64,000 nucleotides of DNA, from contig VTPC01090618.1 in the NCBI GenBank assembly GCA_011009095.1, positions 33,856-97,855 on the forward strand. Direction: 5' to 3'. The translations under genes and the position numbers were made by a program. Position 1 is the first letter of the stretch; each line of letters begins with the position of its first letter. The DNA comes from Ignelater luminosus. Taxonomy: Eukaryota; Arthropoda; Insecta; Coleoptera; Elateridae. Shown here one piece after another: positions 8,564 to 18,515 of this stretch. The notes beneath the pieces are model-generated. The model was not told the origin of the DNA, did no database searches, and worked only from the letters and a program-made list of their open reading frames with translations.

Positions 8564-10121
8564 TTATTGCTTACTGAAAAGGAAGCGTCTTAAATTTCGT
8601 TTAAAAGTTTTTAAATTGAGACCTCGCATATCCAATGGCAAAGAATTATAAAACTTGTCAGCATTGTATATAAAATTTCTCCGAAACAATGAAGACGTAT
8701 GTAGAGACATAATGAGCATATAATTATACCGAGTATTTGCAGAGTGCACCTGTATCCCAGGTATCAATTTAGAACTAAGAGATGTAGAACTTTTTGTTGA
8801 AAGTAGAGTATATGTATACATTCCCAAATGATACTTCCAACGATTTTCCATGTTTAACCAGTCTAGGTCTGAAATTTTTTGCATAGCAGAGTCATAACGA
8901 CGTAAATTGTAAATAAATCGACAACACCAATTTTGCGTTTTTTGAATGCGGTACTTGTCACAAGCATCAAGACAAGGACTATAAATAAAGTTACAGTAAT
9001 TGAGATGTGATAAGACCAATGATTCAGAGAGTATTTTCTTTTGAGCAAAATTCAAAATTTCTCGATTGGCATATAACAGTTTTAAGGAAGAGTAAGTTTT
9101 TGGAGTAATTTACAGACATGTTTAAATTGTAAGTTAATGTCTAAGATAAGTCCTAAATTCCTAGCTGAATCTACAACTGGAATTTGCTGATTATTGAGGC
9201 GTAGATTATGATCGTTTTTAACCGTTAGGGTGTGGTTTCGATTTCCAAAAAATAGTAAACAAGATTTATTTCTTTTTACTTTAATAATTTTCTTGAGTTA
9301 TTGACTCATGACATACATTAAATTATTAATGATGTCTTTACAATAGTTCATATTACAATTCAAATTAATTTAAAAATCTTTACCGCAGGTAGGATTCGAA
9401 CCTAATGTATGTCATGAGTGATTAACTCAAGAAAATTATTAAAGTAAATTTAATATCTAGAAAGATTCGAGCCTAACTAACCAACTAGAATACCTACCTC
9501 GGTAGCACGGTTGGTTAGTGCACCTTACGCGAGATAAGGTTACTTAGGTTCGAATCCTACCTGCGGCAAAGATTTTTAAATTAATTTAATTAATTTAAAT
9601 TGTAATAAGATTTATTGCTATTTAATGTAAGATTATGTTCGAAAGAAAGCTGAGTGATCTTTTGCAGGTCACGATTGATGTCTTTATAGGCCTGGGCTCT
9701 TTCGGAAAATGCAAAAGTTTTTACAGTTATTAACAGACTTTAGAATATCTGCCGTGTACATAATGTACAACAAAGGTCTCAAAACTGAACCTTGAGGTAC
9801 GCCAGACGTAATAGGGTAAGAAACAGAAAATCTATTGTTATGCTGTATCATTAAGGTTCTATCAGACAGATAAAATTTAATCAGATTGACAGCAGGTTCA
9901 ACGAAACCATAATATTGTAATTTTGCGCATATGAGATCGTGACTGATGGTATCAAAAGCTTTTGAGAAATCTAGCAAAATCAAGGCAGTGATTAATTTTT
10001 TATTAGAAGAGTTGATAATATTATTCGTAACAGAAGCCAGAGAGTCTGCCGTACTAAATCCCTCCCTAAAGCCGGATTGACACGTAGGTAAAAGTTCATT
10101 ACTGTTGAAAAAGTTATACAT
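8564..10121 (-). pseudogene. CR1-like reverse transcriptase ORF2, C-terminal two thirds
   Basis: From 10121 leftward: CQSGFREGFSTADSL, LILLDFSKAFDTISHD (RT motif A with catalytic D), then SGVPQGSVL (motif B). The expected YADD motif C region is damaged (frameshift near 9720), but the text continues with INRDLQKITQLSFEHNLTLN up to the insertion at 9606. Beyond the insertion (9270 to 8564): LLFFGNRNHTL, NLGLILDINLQFKHV, ESLVLSHLNYCNFIY, YRIQKTQNWCCRFI, then YNSLPLDMRGL near the C-terminus. This order is characteristic of CR1-like elements. Missing endonuclease, frameshift and insertion make it inactive. Confidence 0.8.
9271..9606 (+). mobile_element. tRNA-derived foldback SINE-like insertion in the CR1 LINE
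   Basis: Flanked by the 10-bp direct repeat AAGATTTATT (9261-9270 and 9607-9616), which interrupts a continuous LINE reading. The plus strand carries a tRNA-like body: D-arm text GTTGGTTAGTGCACC (A box, about 9508-9524), an anticodon-like stem CCTTA/TAAGG with a 7-base loop, and GGTTCGAATCC (perfect B box, about 9547-9557). A second B-box copy lies in reverse at about 9384-9394, inside a 45-bp arm. Two pairs of arms are inverted: 9277-9320 with 9402-9446, and 9355-9400 with 9545-9592. The arrangement suggests a SINE that was duplicated head-to-head during reverse transcription. Confidence 0.65.
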
Positions 10122-10175
10122 TTGTTTATGTAAAACTTTCTCAAAAAATTTAGATTATAGTATTAACTAAATACA

Positions 10176-10400
10176 GTGAAACCTCTGTTGGACGGACACC
10201 TTCGGGACTGTAAAAATCTGTCCGCTTAAAAGTGGCGTCTGTTTATGGAAGAGAAAAATTGTTTCTAAAACAAACAAACTAAAAATTATAATTAAAATCT
10301 AACAGAACTAATAATTATAATCATCCGCTTAAAGTAGGCGTCTGTTTATAAGAGAAAAACGGACGCCTCCTTTAATAATTTATAGAATGGTAAAGCGATG
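10176..10400. mobile_element. Pogo/Tigger-like terminus, non-autonomous remnant
   Basis: Starts CAGTGAAACCTCTGTTGGAC after a TA-like flank at about 10175, the typical start of Tigger/pogo elements. Inside are two direct copies of CCGCTTAAA..GGCGTCTGTTTAT (about 10213 and 10327). No matching right terminus or transposase is present, so it is a fragment or a decayed miniature element. Confidence 0.45.
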
Positions 10401-10424
10401 TTCATTTTAACATGGTGTATTAAC

Positions 10425-10610
10425 TTTCAGGAGCCTTTGGAATGTAGAAATTGCAAAAGCAAAGAACGGGCAGGATGTGCTAATTTTAGCCAAAAACAAA
10501 CGTAAATCTTGAAACATTGATGTGTGATAGGAAAATTCTGAAGGCAAATTTGGAATCAGCGGGAAAGATCCTCTATGCTTTACCCTCTCCTATGCCAGTA
10601 ACATCCAAAA
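10425..10610. repeat. Inverted repeat, right copy (partner 8130-8280)
   Basis: Reverse complement matches the left copy in order and spacing, as described there. The pair brackets the LINE, so either a larger element was invaded by the LINE or two copies of one repeat landed in opposite orientation. Confidence 0.6.
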
Positions 10611-10879
10611 GGTTTATTTTTGTATATCAGTGTAATATTAAAATTATTTAATTAATGTCTTGTTGTGTTTTATTAACAATAAGTGAAGCTTTTGCCATTG
10701 TTAGTAAATCAAGGACCGTTTCTTGGCTGCAGCTGAGGAAAAGTTAGTAAAAGAGTTATCAAGCCATTCCAGTTGAGACCATAGGAGATTACGTGTTTCC
10801 TTTCATCATTCTGTTGTTCTAAATTGCCGAAAAAGTTATATAGTTTTGCCAATACACAAATTCAATCAAATTATAAATA

Positions 10880-12350
10880 ATATAAAAGCATATTGCGGAC
10901 GTTTTCTTTGACCATAACCCCCTTATCTGCAAATTTCGTATAAGATTGAGGTGACTCAAAATTAAAAGGCAGAGTAAAAGAGATTTGATCTGGTAAAACT
11001 GCAAAATAGATATACAAGAAGAAGTGAAGCAAGCACTAAATGATGAATTAACACAAATAATCCCGTCGGAACATCAAATAGTAAATACTTGGACCTCTGT
11101 TAAAAACGTTACCAGAGATGTTTGCAACAAATTCTTAAAGCCTAAGAAACAACAACAAACTGGAAGAAACGGATGGATGAACGATCAAATCCTGAGCATG
11201 ATGGAAAAAAGACGCAAAATTAAAAATAAAGACCCTGTAATGTACCACAATATTCACAGGGACATTTGAAAGAAATGTAGACAGGCCAAAAAAGCCTGGA
11301 TCAGCGAGAAATGTCAGGAAATAGAAGAATATAAGATCAGACATGACATATTCAATGTTACATAAAAACCTCAAAGAAGCAACTAGAAACATCAAGAACA
11401 CTTCTGGAAGTATTTCTGATGAAGAAGGAAATATAGTATTTGAAATCAAAAGAAAATTTAAAATCTGGCAGAGGTATATTCGAAACATGTTCAGGAACGA
11501 TCAGCGTCCTAAAATGCCAATTTTTAACATCTTGAAAGGTCCGGAAATAACTATCTCTGAGGTGGAGCGGGCTATCGACCTGGTTAAAAACAGAAAAACG
11601 GCCGGATCAGATGAAATTCCAACAAAGATTCTAAAGGTCCTGCAGAATAAAAATATTAAAATGTTTACAGTGTTTACATTACCAAAAAGACCCAATGCAA
11701 GAACCTGTGATGAATTTCGTACAACAAGCCTATTAAGCCATACACTTAAAATATTTCTCAAAATTATACATGCACAATTATACAAGTGCGAGATGAACAT
11801 GGGAGGGACACAATTTGGATTCCGAGGTGGTCTCGGAACCCGTGAAGCCCTTTTTGCAACCCAAGTAATGATCCAGCGCTGCAGAGACGTCAATTGTTAT
11901 GTGTATATTTGCTTTTTGAACTATGCAAAGGCTTTTTTTATGTGTAACCACAAAAGAGTGATTCATGCTTTGAGAAACGCAGGAATGGATGAAAAAGACA
12001 TCAGAATAATAGTTAACTTATTTTGGGGGCAGAGGGAGGCAGTACAAGCCGAAGGACAGTACACTGAGACCATTAAGATCCAAAAAGGAGTACTCCTTTC
12101 TGGATCTTAACGGACCACTGTTGTTTAATTTTTATTCAGAACAAATTTTTGGAAAAGCACTAGAAAATATTGACTAGGGAATTAAGGTAAATGGCGAAGC
12201 AATTAACAATGTCCGATATGATCTTTATCATAATTATTTTTCCAGATAATCAGGCTGGTTTAACTGTAACATGGCTTTATTCAACATTACAGAATGATAT
12301 TATAACCGCAACAGATTATTGCTAAACATGAGCAAACATTTAAGCTTCTC
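10880..12350 (+). pseudogene. LINE ORF2 fragment: endonuclease end to reverse transcriptase
   Basis: From about 10890 the plus strand reads FFDHNPLICKFRIRLR (end of an APE-type endonuclease: SDHNPL motif), then IDIQEEVKQALNDELTQII (11010-11060), then a linker RQAKKAWISEKCQEIEEYK. Next come the RT fingers ERAIDLVKNRKTAGSDEIP (11565-11625), LPKRPNARTCDEFRTTSLLS, GTQFGFRGGLGTREALFA, and motif A region YICFLNYAKAFF (11910-11940) where the catalytic D is replaced (LDYEKAFD is usual, here LNYAKAFF). It ends with IQKGVLLSGS and a decayed motif C. Stops at 10953, 10981, 11267 and 12108 break it. It belongs to the craniofacial-development-protein-2-like LINE group common in insects; I do not fix the clade. 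Confidence 0.75.
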
Positions 12351-13055
12351 CAAATAGAAAAAGCGTTCCACAAGAATTTATTTTGAGTCCCATATTGTTT
12401 ACTTTGAACATATCCGATTCTCTACTTGTTTACGCTACTACACACTCATTTTTATGCCAATGATTCACAAGTTTACAAATCTCTTGAACCAAAGACGGTT
12501 TGCACCTATTTCGCTTAAATGTAAGTAGAAGTTCCTAGATACGACTGTCAAGAACATGCTAACAATTGTTTTTAAGCGTAGCTTAAATTTAAGTAAAGTC
12601 GTGCAAACGATTTTGAATAAAATAGTTGGTGCTAGCACTGAAATAAAATAATTTGACCTTTTGATTATTTCAAGAAAAAAATGTGATTCAAACCTGACCC
12701 GAAAGAATCTACTTTGTTAATGTTTTCTCGAAAGAATAATTGAGGACAAACTAATACAATCTAAAATTCACTCTTGCTTACAAGCTGATATTCAAACTGC
12801 ACGACTCTAAGTATTTGCAAAGCGCATATTTCAATCTTAGGTGAGTTTTTCAGAATCGACATGTATTGAACCCTGATATAAAAAGAATGCTACGTAACAG
12901 TTTCATATTATCTAAGCTCGATTATTGTGATTTAGTTTGTGGTGCTTGTCTTGATTCTTGTAATACTGTGCCTATACAAACATTTTCAAACCAGATGTCT
13001 GGGGCTAATTCTTGAAATTAGACAATACAATAAATTCACATGAGTGGATTGGAGA
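12350..13055 (+). pseudogene. CR1-like LINE fragment, heavily decayed
   Basis: Pieces in shifting frames: VPQEFILSPILFTLNISD (12369-12420, RT motif B and beyond), HSFYANDSQVYKSL (about 12446-12485, motif C region with FYAND for YADD), and much later ISKLDYCDLVCGACLDSC (12908-12960), a conserved CR1 block (cf. LSHLNYC..Y.PCLD in the LINE at 8.5-10 kb). Stops and frameshifts are frequent. Confidence 0.6.
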
Positions 13056-13741
13056 GAAAAAATTTCCACACAGCACAGAATACCTAACGGACGTCTACTA
13101 GATGTCCAGTAGGTCCATATCATATCTAGTCCAGAAGATATGATCATTAGACATTTAGTGGATATATTCTTTATGGCTGTTTAAAATATATTGTCACATA
13201 TTCCAAAACAACCATTAAATGCTATAGTTATGTATGAATATATTCTATGTTTGAATATCACAAAGTATGGTAATTATGGGTACTTAATTAGTTTAATTAG
13301 TATGTAAATGTATGATATCCAATGGATATCAATTAGACTTATAAAGGATATACATATGTACTGCTTTAATAGGATTTTCACTATTCATTAAGCTTTAATC
13401 AAGGAAATATAAAAACTATTTGCAATAATAACTTATTATACGTAGTGTTATAACTAAAAAAGGCGTACTTTCGCCGTCGCATTTCCGCTTAAAAACTCGT
13501 ACCGGGTCTTGTTCGACGTGCGCAGCGCATAGTCTGGGTTGGAAGGGATGTTTTCCAGGTGGTGACTTATAAATGGCGGCCAGTGGCGGTTCTGCTGTCT
13601 GCTTTTCTTTTTGTTTGTGTTTCTTGCTGCTTGCTGCTGTTAGTCAACTTACTTATGTTACCGGGCGCAGGGCGCAGACACCGAAGTGCCCAAGCCAATC
13701 CCACCACTCACCCGCTGGGGGACCAACCGGAGCGCAGCAGC

Positions 13742-13825
13742 CCTTCCACATTGCCGGGGGGTGATCGCCCCTTCCACATCGCCGGGGGATGATCACCCCT
13801 TCCACATCGCCGGGAGGTGATCACC
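13742..13825 (+). repeat. Three tandem 28-bp repeats upstream of a TATA box
   Basis: Units start at 13742, 13770 and 13798, each beginning CCTTCCACAT and containing GCCGGG and TGATCACC or TGATCGCC; two to three differences between units. They lie 8 bases before TATAAAAG, a position where transcription-factor repeats would act. Arrays like this occur in 5' UTR promoters of non-LTR elements. Confidence 0.8.
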
Positions 13826-13832
13826 CTCGGCG

Positions 13833-13840
13833 TATAAAAG
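13833..13840 (+). promoter_or_regulatory. TATA box (TATAAAAG) of the gag-like unit
   Basis: A consensus TATA box in a GC-rich setting, directly after the 28-bp repeat array and 223 bases before the gag-like start codon. A transcription start about 25-30 bases on would be near 13865. Most Jockey-clade LINE promoters lack TATA, so this is atypical. Confidence 0.6.
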
Positions 13841-14062
13841 CAAGGGCCCCTCCGGCAATCGCTCTCGACGATTCTGCATCGGTCAGAGCTAGAGTACAGA
13901 CGTGCCACTAGCTCCTCTCCCCTACAGATTTCAACTGCACGAATCCAGAGTTCTCTCTGCGGTTCGTGTACTGAGCTACCACGCCACAGCCGCAAGTGCT
14001 CCGGTGATCTCTCGCCGGTACGTGCAAAACAACAATAGAAGAAACGCCAGTATCACTCCACG

Positions 14063-15709
14063 ATGGCTGCAATAAGCTATGCCGCTTTTGAAGAAACATT
14101 TCTCCGCGCGTTCAGAGAAAGCTACCTAGAGCGCCGGAAGAAGAGAGGGGACGAAGAACCCGCCGAAGAGGACATGGAACATGGCGCGAGTTCGCCCAAC
14201 GTCGCACTGGAAGAACACGCCACCGACACCGCCACCACCACCACCGACGCCGCCGCCACCACCACCGACAACGGGAAGAAGATGTCGAAGAGGCAGAGGC
14301 AGCGGGCGAAGAAGAAGACTGCAAGGGAGCGCGCCGCCACGATTCGTGGTAGCGCGGCCTCCCCCCCAGGTGTGGTCGTAGCACCCGCCGACTGCGACGC
14401 CGCTCCCACCGGCACGGACGCTGCTGCCTCCGGGCAGGCCAGCGCACCGGCCGTGGACAGCGGTTTAGTGGCAACTACTCAGCCGCCGAGGGCGACCTCG
14501 GATTCCCCCGCCACCCCTCTGGGGAGCCACGGCGCCGGCACCTCGCACTCCGAGGCACCGCCGAGGGACAGCGACGTGATGTCGTGCGCCTCCTCTGTAC
14601 AGGACTGTAGCAGCAGCTACGAATCCGATTGCGACGACGGCTTTACAAAAGTCACCAGTCGATCGAAGAGAAGACGCCGAGATTCTCCCGCTGCGGAAGC
14701 GCTAGCGGCCCCGACGGCGAACCGTTTCTCCGCTTTAGGAGCCGAGAACGACGCCGTACTCCGAGGGGGCCCCGCCGCGTGTCTCCCAAGGGTGCCTCCC
14801 ATAATCCTTCACTCGAAGGACGACTGGGTTCGCATCTCGACGGAACTCACACGGCTTGATCTCGTCGCGAAGGCCAAAAACCTCCGCGACGGCATTATGA
14901 TCAAGCCGCAGGCGGAGCGTGACTACCGCGGGATCAAGGATCTCCTCACGAGGTTGGGTCTATCCTTCCACGCCTACCAGCTAACGAAGGAGAAACCGCT
15001 CAAGGTCGTCCTCCGGGGCATCCCGGAACCGATCCCCGTCGAGGAAGTAAAGGAGGCTCTCTCTAGCAGAGGCCTCCCGGTTCTTTCTGTTCACCGGATG
15101 CGCCGAGGTCCGGAGCGTATCCCCATACCGCTGGTGCTCGTCATTCTAGACAAGTCCCGCGAAGCGGCCAAGGAGATGTTCGGGACCAAGGAGGTACTCG
15201 GTCTGAGGGTGTCCGTGTAGTCCCCGCGGAGCCGAGCAACGACAGGTCAATGCCACCGTTGTCAACGGTTCGGACATTCGCAGCGATGCTGCAACGCCCC
15301 ACCCAGGTGCGTGAAATGCGCCGGTGCCCATCACACCGGAGATTGCGCCAAGTCCAAACAGACGCCAGCCACATGTGCCAACTGTGCTGGTCCACATCCG
15401 GCGAACTACAAGGGGTGCCCCAGGTATCCCCGAGTAGCGAGCGCGTCGACGGGCAAAGCGTCTACTCCAGGAGAGCGGACCTCTGCATCCACCACCCGGG
15501 GCGAATCAGCTCCGCGACCCGCAACCCCGCAGCCAAGGCAACAGGCCGCCGCCCCCACACTCCGTGGGGAAAGCGCGCCAGTCGCACCAGCTAGCAGCGC
15601 CGGTTCTCCGAACTGGTTAAGCCTGCTAGGAAGCCTGGACTTCACGAAGCTCACCCGGGCGCTGAAGACAATCGGTCAGCGTCTCTGCGAGGCCCCCGGT
15701 CTCCCGTAG
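14063..15709 (+). CDS. Gag-like nucleic-acid-binding ORF1 (PRE_C2HC plus three CCHC knuckles), one internal TAG
   Basis: A 549-codon frame interrupted by a single TAG at 15218-15220. It starts MAAISYAAFEETFLRAF. An acidic segment is followed by a Thr/Ala-rich stretch and a basic cluster (SKRQRQRAKKK), then a long low-complexity Ser/Ala/Pro region. From about residue 240 there is a PRE_C2HC-type fold (PPIILHSKDDW; KVVLRGIPEPIPVEEVKEAL; VLVILDKSREA). Immediately after the TAG, in the same frame, come three zinc knuckles: CHRCQRFGHSQRCC, CVKCAGAHHTGDC and CANCAGPHPANYKGC. This order is that of ORF1 from Jockey-clade non-LTR retrotransposons, an RNA-binding protein that coats the element RNA. No endonuclease/RT ORF2 follows. 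Codon use is GC-rich, unlike every other gene in the window. The TAG replaces what is usually a Glu codon and could be a point mutation or a readthrough site. Confidence 0.75.
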
Positions 15710-15921
15710 ATGCTGTCCGCCATCGGATCCTTCATCCAGGACGTTCTCGAAGCCATCCAGGCCTAAGAAGTAACCAAGCCCAACTGCCAACCCAAGGGCC
15801 CGCTGCCAATAGAAGCAAGCCACAACATCCACTCCAGGTGAAGAAAACTACAGACGAAGGATATGGGAATTTAAATTCGGAGATCCATCAGCCAGGAAGT
15901 TCATCGTTCATCGCAATCGCT

Positions 15922-16095
15922 CTCTTACATCCACTTCTTCGAAGAGGAAACATCTCCTCTTACATCCACTTTTTCGAAGAGGAAACATCTCCTCTTACAT
16001 CGACTTCTCCGACGAGAAAACATCTCCGCTTACATCAATTACTTCGACGAGACAACAACGCTCTTACATCGACTACTTCGGCTGCTCGCCTCAAG
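15922..16095 (+). repeat. Five tandem 35-bp repeats after the gag-like ORF
   Basis: Units start at 15922, 15957, 15992, 16027 and 16061, each beginning CTCTTACATC or a close variant and containing TTCGA and GAGGAAACATCT or a derivative. The divergence increases to the right. They lie in what would be the 3' UTR of the gag-like transcript. Confidence 0.85.
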
Positions 16096-16417
16096 CCAGT
16101 CCGGAGTTCCGACTCGCTTAATTACTGCGTTTTTATTTAACTAATTGTAATTTGCCTTTTATCATTAGTTTTAATTCACCCGAAACGAACCTCACGTTTC
16201 GGTTCTGTAAGAAAGAACTCACAAGTCGAGACCAGCATCCTGGCCGTGCTCTCGTTGAAGCATTCGAGAGTCCCGGCATCACCGCTCCACGACGCCTGCC
16301 ACCAGTCTCTCTGCCTGAGCTAGCCCGGCCCGCTAAACCGGCGCCTTCCGCACCGACGCTGAACGCCGGTTGGCAACACTTACTTGCCAGCCTGCTTCAG
16401 TACTGAATTTACACAAG

Positions 16418-16484
16418 GTAAGTAATCTACTTAAAATATACTAGTAGAAGCATGAAACGTGTATTTGCATCTTTCTTATTGTAG
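16418..16484 (+). other. Probable 67-bp intron linking the gag-like unit to the next exon
   Basis: AAG|GTAAGT at 16415-16423 is a near-perfect donor, and TTTCTTATTGTAG|AAAC gives a pyrimidine-rich acceptor ending at 16484. GC content drops sharply at the donor. If used, transcripts from the GC-rich unit would join the exon that begins at 16485 and has its first ATG at 16515. Confidence 0.45.
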
Positions 16485-17038
16485 AAACAATATTACTGTA
16501 TTTGTATTGGGGCCATGTCTACAGAATTAGAGAAAAAATTCCTTTTGGACATGTCTCAGAGGCAAATTCGTCGAATTGTTAGTAGTTTAGCGAAAAGAGA
16601 CCTTTTCAGTAGCACAAAATAATACAGATAACAATGAAAATAAAATTACAACCGATGCTGACTCCTCTAGCTAGGATGAAGATAACAATGTACAAAACTT
16701 TTCAGAAACTACAGATTGTATATCTGAATCATCCACTAATGAAGTATTAGATAATTGTTCTTGTAATATTTATGAAAATGACGATTCTTATATTAATGAC
16801 ATCGAAGTATTTCATAATTCAATTCCTATAGACAATTCTATTTCTAACTTTACCAGCAGTAGCATTGATAATTCGACATTAAGAGCTAATATTGCATCAT
16901 GGGCTATTGAACATAAAATAAAACATTCAGCTTTATCTGTCTTATTACAAACTTATTAAAAACTCCTCGAAGTACTATTATTTGTGCAGTTAAACCTGAT
17001 CATTATTTTCACATTATTATTAACATCAGGTAGGTATT
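16485..17038 (+). pseudogene. N-terminal exon of a transposase-type protein, frameshifted
   Basis: From ATG 16515: MSTELEKKFLLDMSQRQIRR, a start typical of a multicopy arthropod transposon protein family (L-S-x-R-Q-x-x-R-R). A frameshift near 16610 leads to an acidic Asn/Asp/Ser-rich stretch. Then come IASWAIEHKIKHSALSVLL (16887-16950) and, in a third frame, LLKTPRSTIICAVKPDHYFH (16958-17015). In related proteins these two blocks lie close together (W-A-I-x-x-x-I-x-H-x-A-L and L-L-x-T-P-R) ahead of a TNP2-like catalytic region. CAG|GTAGGT at about 17029 may be the exon's donor. At least one stop (TAG at 16673) and two frameshifts mean it is dead. Confidence 0.5.
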
Positions 17039-17244
17039 ATACTAGTGCTCAGTTGAATTTATATCTGCTAAAGACTGAGCATCTTATAGGTTCCACACCA
17101 ACTACATCAACTGCTTCTTTTCTTTTAAAACGTAAAGAAGATTTTGGATGCTCAACGCCTCAGTCGGTTGCTAGTTTTGATGAAGGTAATGACTTATATA
17201 GTACAGCTTTTTTCAAAAAAATTGAAAATATATTAGGTCGGTAA
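17039..17244 (+). pseudogene. Short open segment, possible DUF4806-like remnant
   Basis: Reads STASFLLKRKEDFGCSTPQ and then VASFDEGNDLYSTAFFKKIE before NILGR and a stop. The pattern of a short acidic FD/FE block followed by an F..K....LG ending resembles the start of DUF4806 domains carried by some insect transposons. It is short and I give it low weight. It could also be an exon of the neighbouring transposase gene. Confidence 0.25.
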
Positions 17245-18515
17245 ACGTACGTTGGGTTGCCTAAAAACTCATTAAAGGTTAGCGCGTGACAAACGAGAAA
17301 ACTTGTATTTCTTTGAGGAAACAACTACTTTCATAAACACACCCCGGTAAGGTGCGCATCGTGGACTAGTGGAGATGAAGCAAGGTGCAGTTCGTTTGAA
17401 CCAGTTTATACACTTTTTGTTCCCAAATCGAACCCCGTTTTTTTTAATTTAATTTTTTATTTTGATTTTAATTCTTCTGTTAATATACCTTTACTTTATA
17501 TATTTATATACGCAATGCTGGTATGTTTATTGGACATGTTTGCAAAAACTTCTTTTAACCGTTAAACGTTTTTAAACCTATGAAGTCGATTTATTATATT
17601 ACTCTATTGCAATATTAATTAGTTTTTTCTTCGGTTATGGTAACATAATATATTTTTTGTGATTAATTAACAAAAAAGTATATTATGTCATTTTAATTTT
17701 AACTTTTTTATATTTTATGATTCTACCGAAGAAGACAATAATAATTGTTGAAAGGTCTAGAGAATAAAATAAACATTATAAAAGAAATGTTTATTTTTAT
17801 CATAACCGAAAAAAAAATGTATGCAATAATTCCTAAGCAATGTAAATGTGTTATTTTTCAATGTAGTTTGGTAATAACAAAACTTTTGTAATCCACTCGA
17901 GGGTTGGCATCAAACCCTTCAATTTTCTATGAGCATTTACTGTTGTTTAAGATTTTAGAAAAATAAATATTTTTAAAGTTTTGGGTATACCTGATCCAGA
18001 GGTATTAGAAGTTTAACTTTAGATTAGATGCCGTTCTTCAGTGCAGTTATCGACGGCGTGTGGGTAAAGTGAATAGACAAATAGAAAACATTCTTTGCTT
18101 TTGTGTATAATATAAAAGAGTAACCCTTTAAAGAAGTTGCCGTTTTGAGAAGTTATAACAAACATTGTTTAGTTTAAATTTCAAATAACTTTTGTAGTAA
18201 CTTCTAAAGTGCATTTCTCAGGAACCAGTTTTTATAAAATATTGTTCTTTCTAGCAACATGAGCTGTCTAAGAACAAGCGGTATGAATCTCTTACGCATG
18301 TTGTAAAGGTTATTATAAAGCGGTGCACATTGCATCGCGTCGTAGAGTTAGTAGAACTAAAGACCTTGAAGTAACAAAATGTATGCGTTTATATTCGATA
18401 TTAATTTAAGTTATATTTCTGTATTAACATAAATAATAAATTTATACGCTGCTCTTCGCGTGTTTTGTTCAATTACATATGTAACAAAATACAGTGAAAA
18501 TGAAATCATTGTAAA
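17245..18515. other. AT-rich interior of the composite element
   Basis: No protein-like frame. Two hairpin-forming sequences are present: ACATAATATATTTTTTGT (17643-17660) with its near complement at 17670-17688, and AAATAAACATT...AATGTTTATTT around 17768-17799. Positions 17345-17440 contain weak tRNA-like text that does not meet the A/B box consensus. Confidence 0.4.

Larger units (their letters stand above)
8314..10175 (-). mobile_element. CR1-like non-LTR retrotransposon (LINE), 5'-truncated
   Basis: The minus strand carries the reverse transcriptase and C-terminal part of ORF2, ending at a stop at 8564 followed by a short 3' UTR and an (AAT)n tail. The 5' side, from about 10150, has no endonuclease, so the insertion is 5'-truncated as usual for LINEs. 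A 336-bp tRNA-derived element interrupts it at 9271-9606 with a 10-bp direct repeat. Confidence 0.75.

Noticed and set aside
9494..9575. A functional tRNA gene
   Set aside because: The A and B boxes and an anticodon-like stem are present, but the acceptor stem does not pair and the base before the anticodon is not T. It lies in a foldback insertion with direct repeats, so it is a SINE-like relic.
14112..14474. Antisense frames rich in Arg/Trp/Ser opposite the gag-like ORF
   Set aside because: They arise from the GC-rich Thr/Ala codons of the real gene on the other strand.
17345..17440. tRNA-derived SINE
   Set aside because: The would-be B box (AGTTCGTTTGAACC) has an altered spacing and there are no flanking direct repeats.
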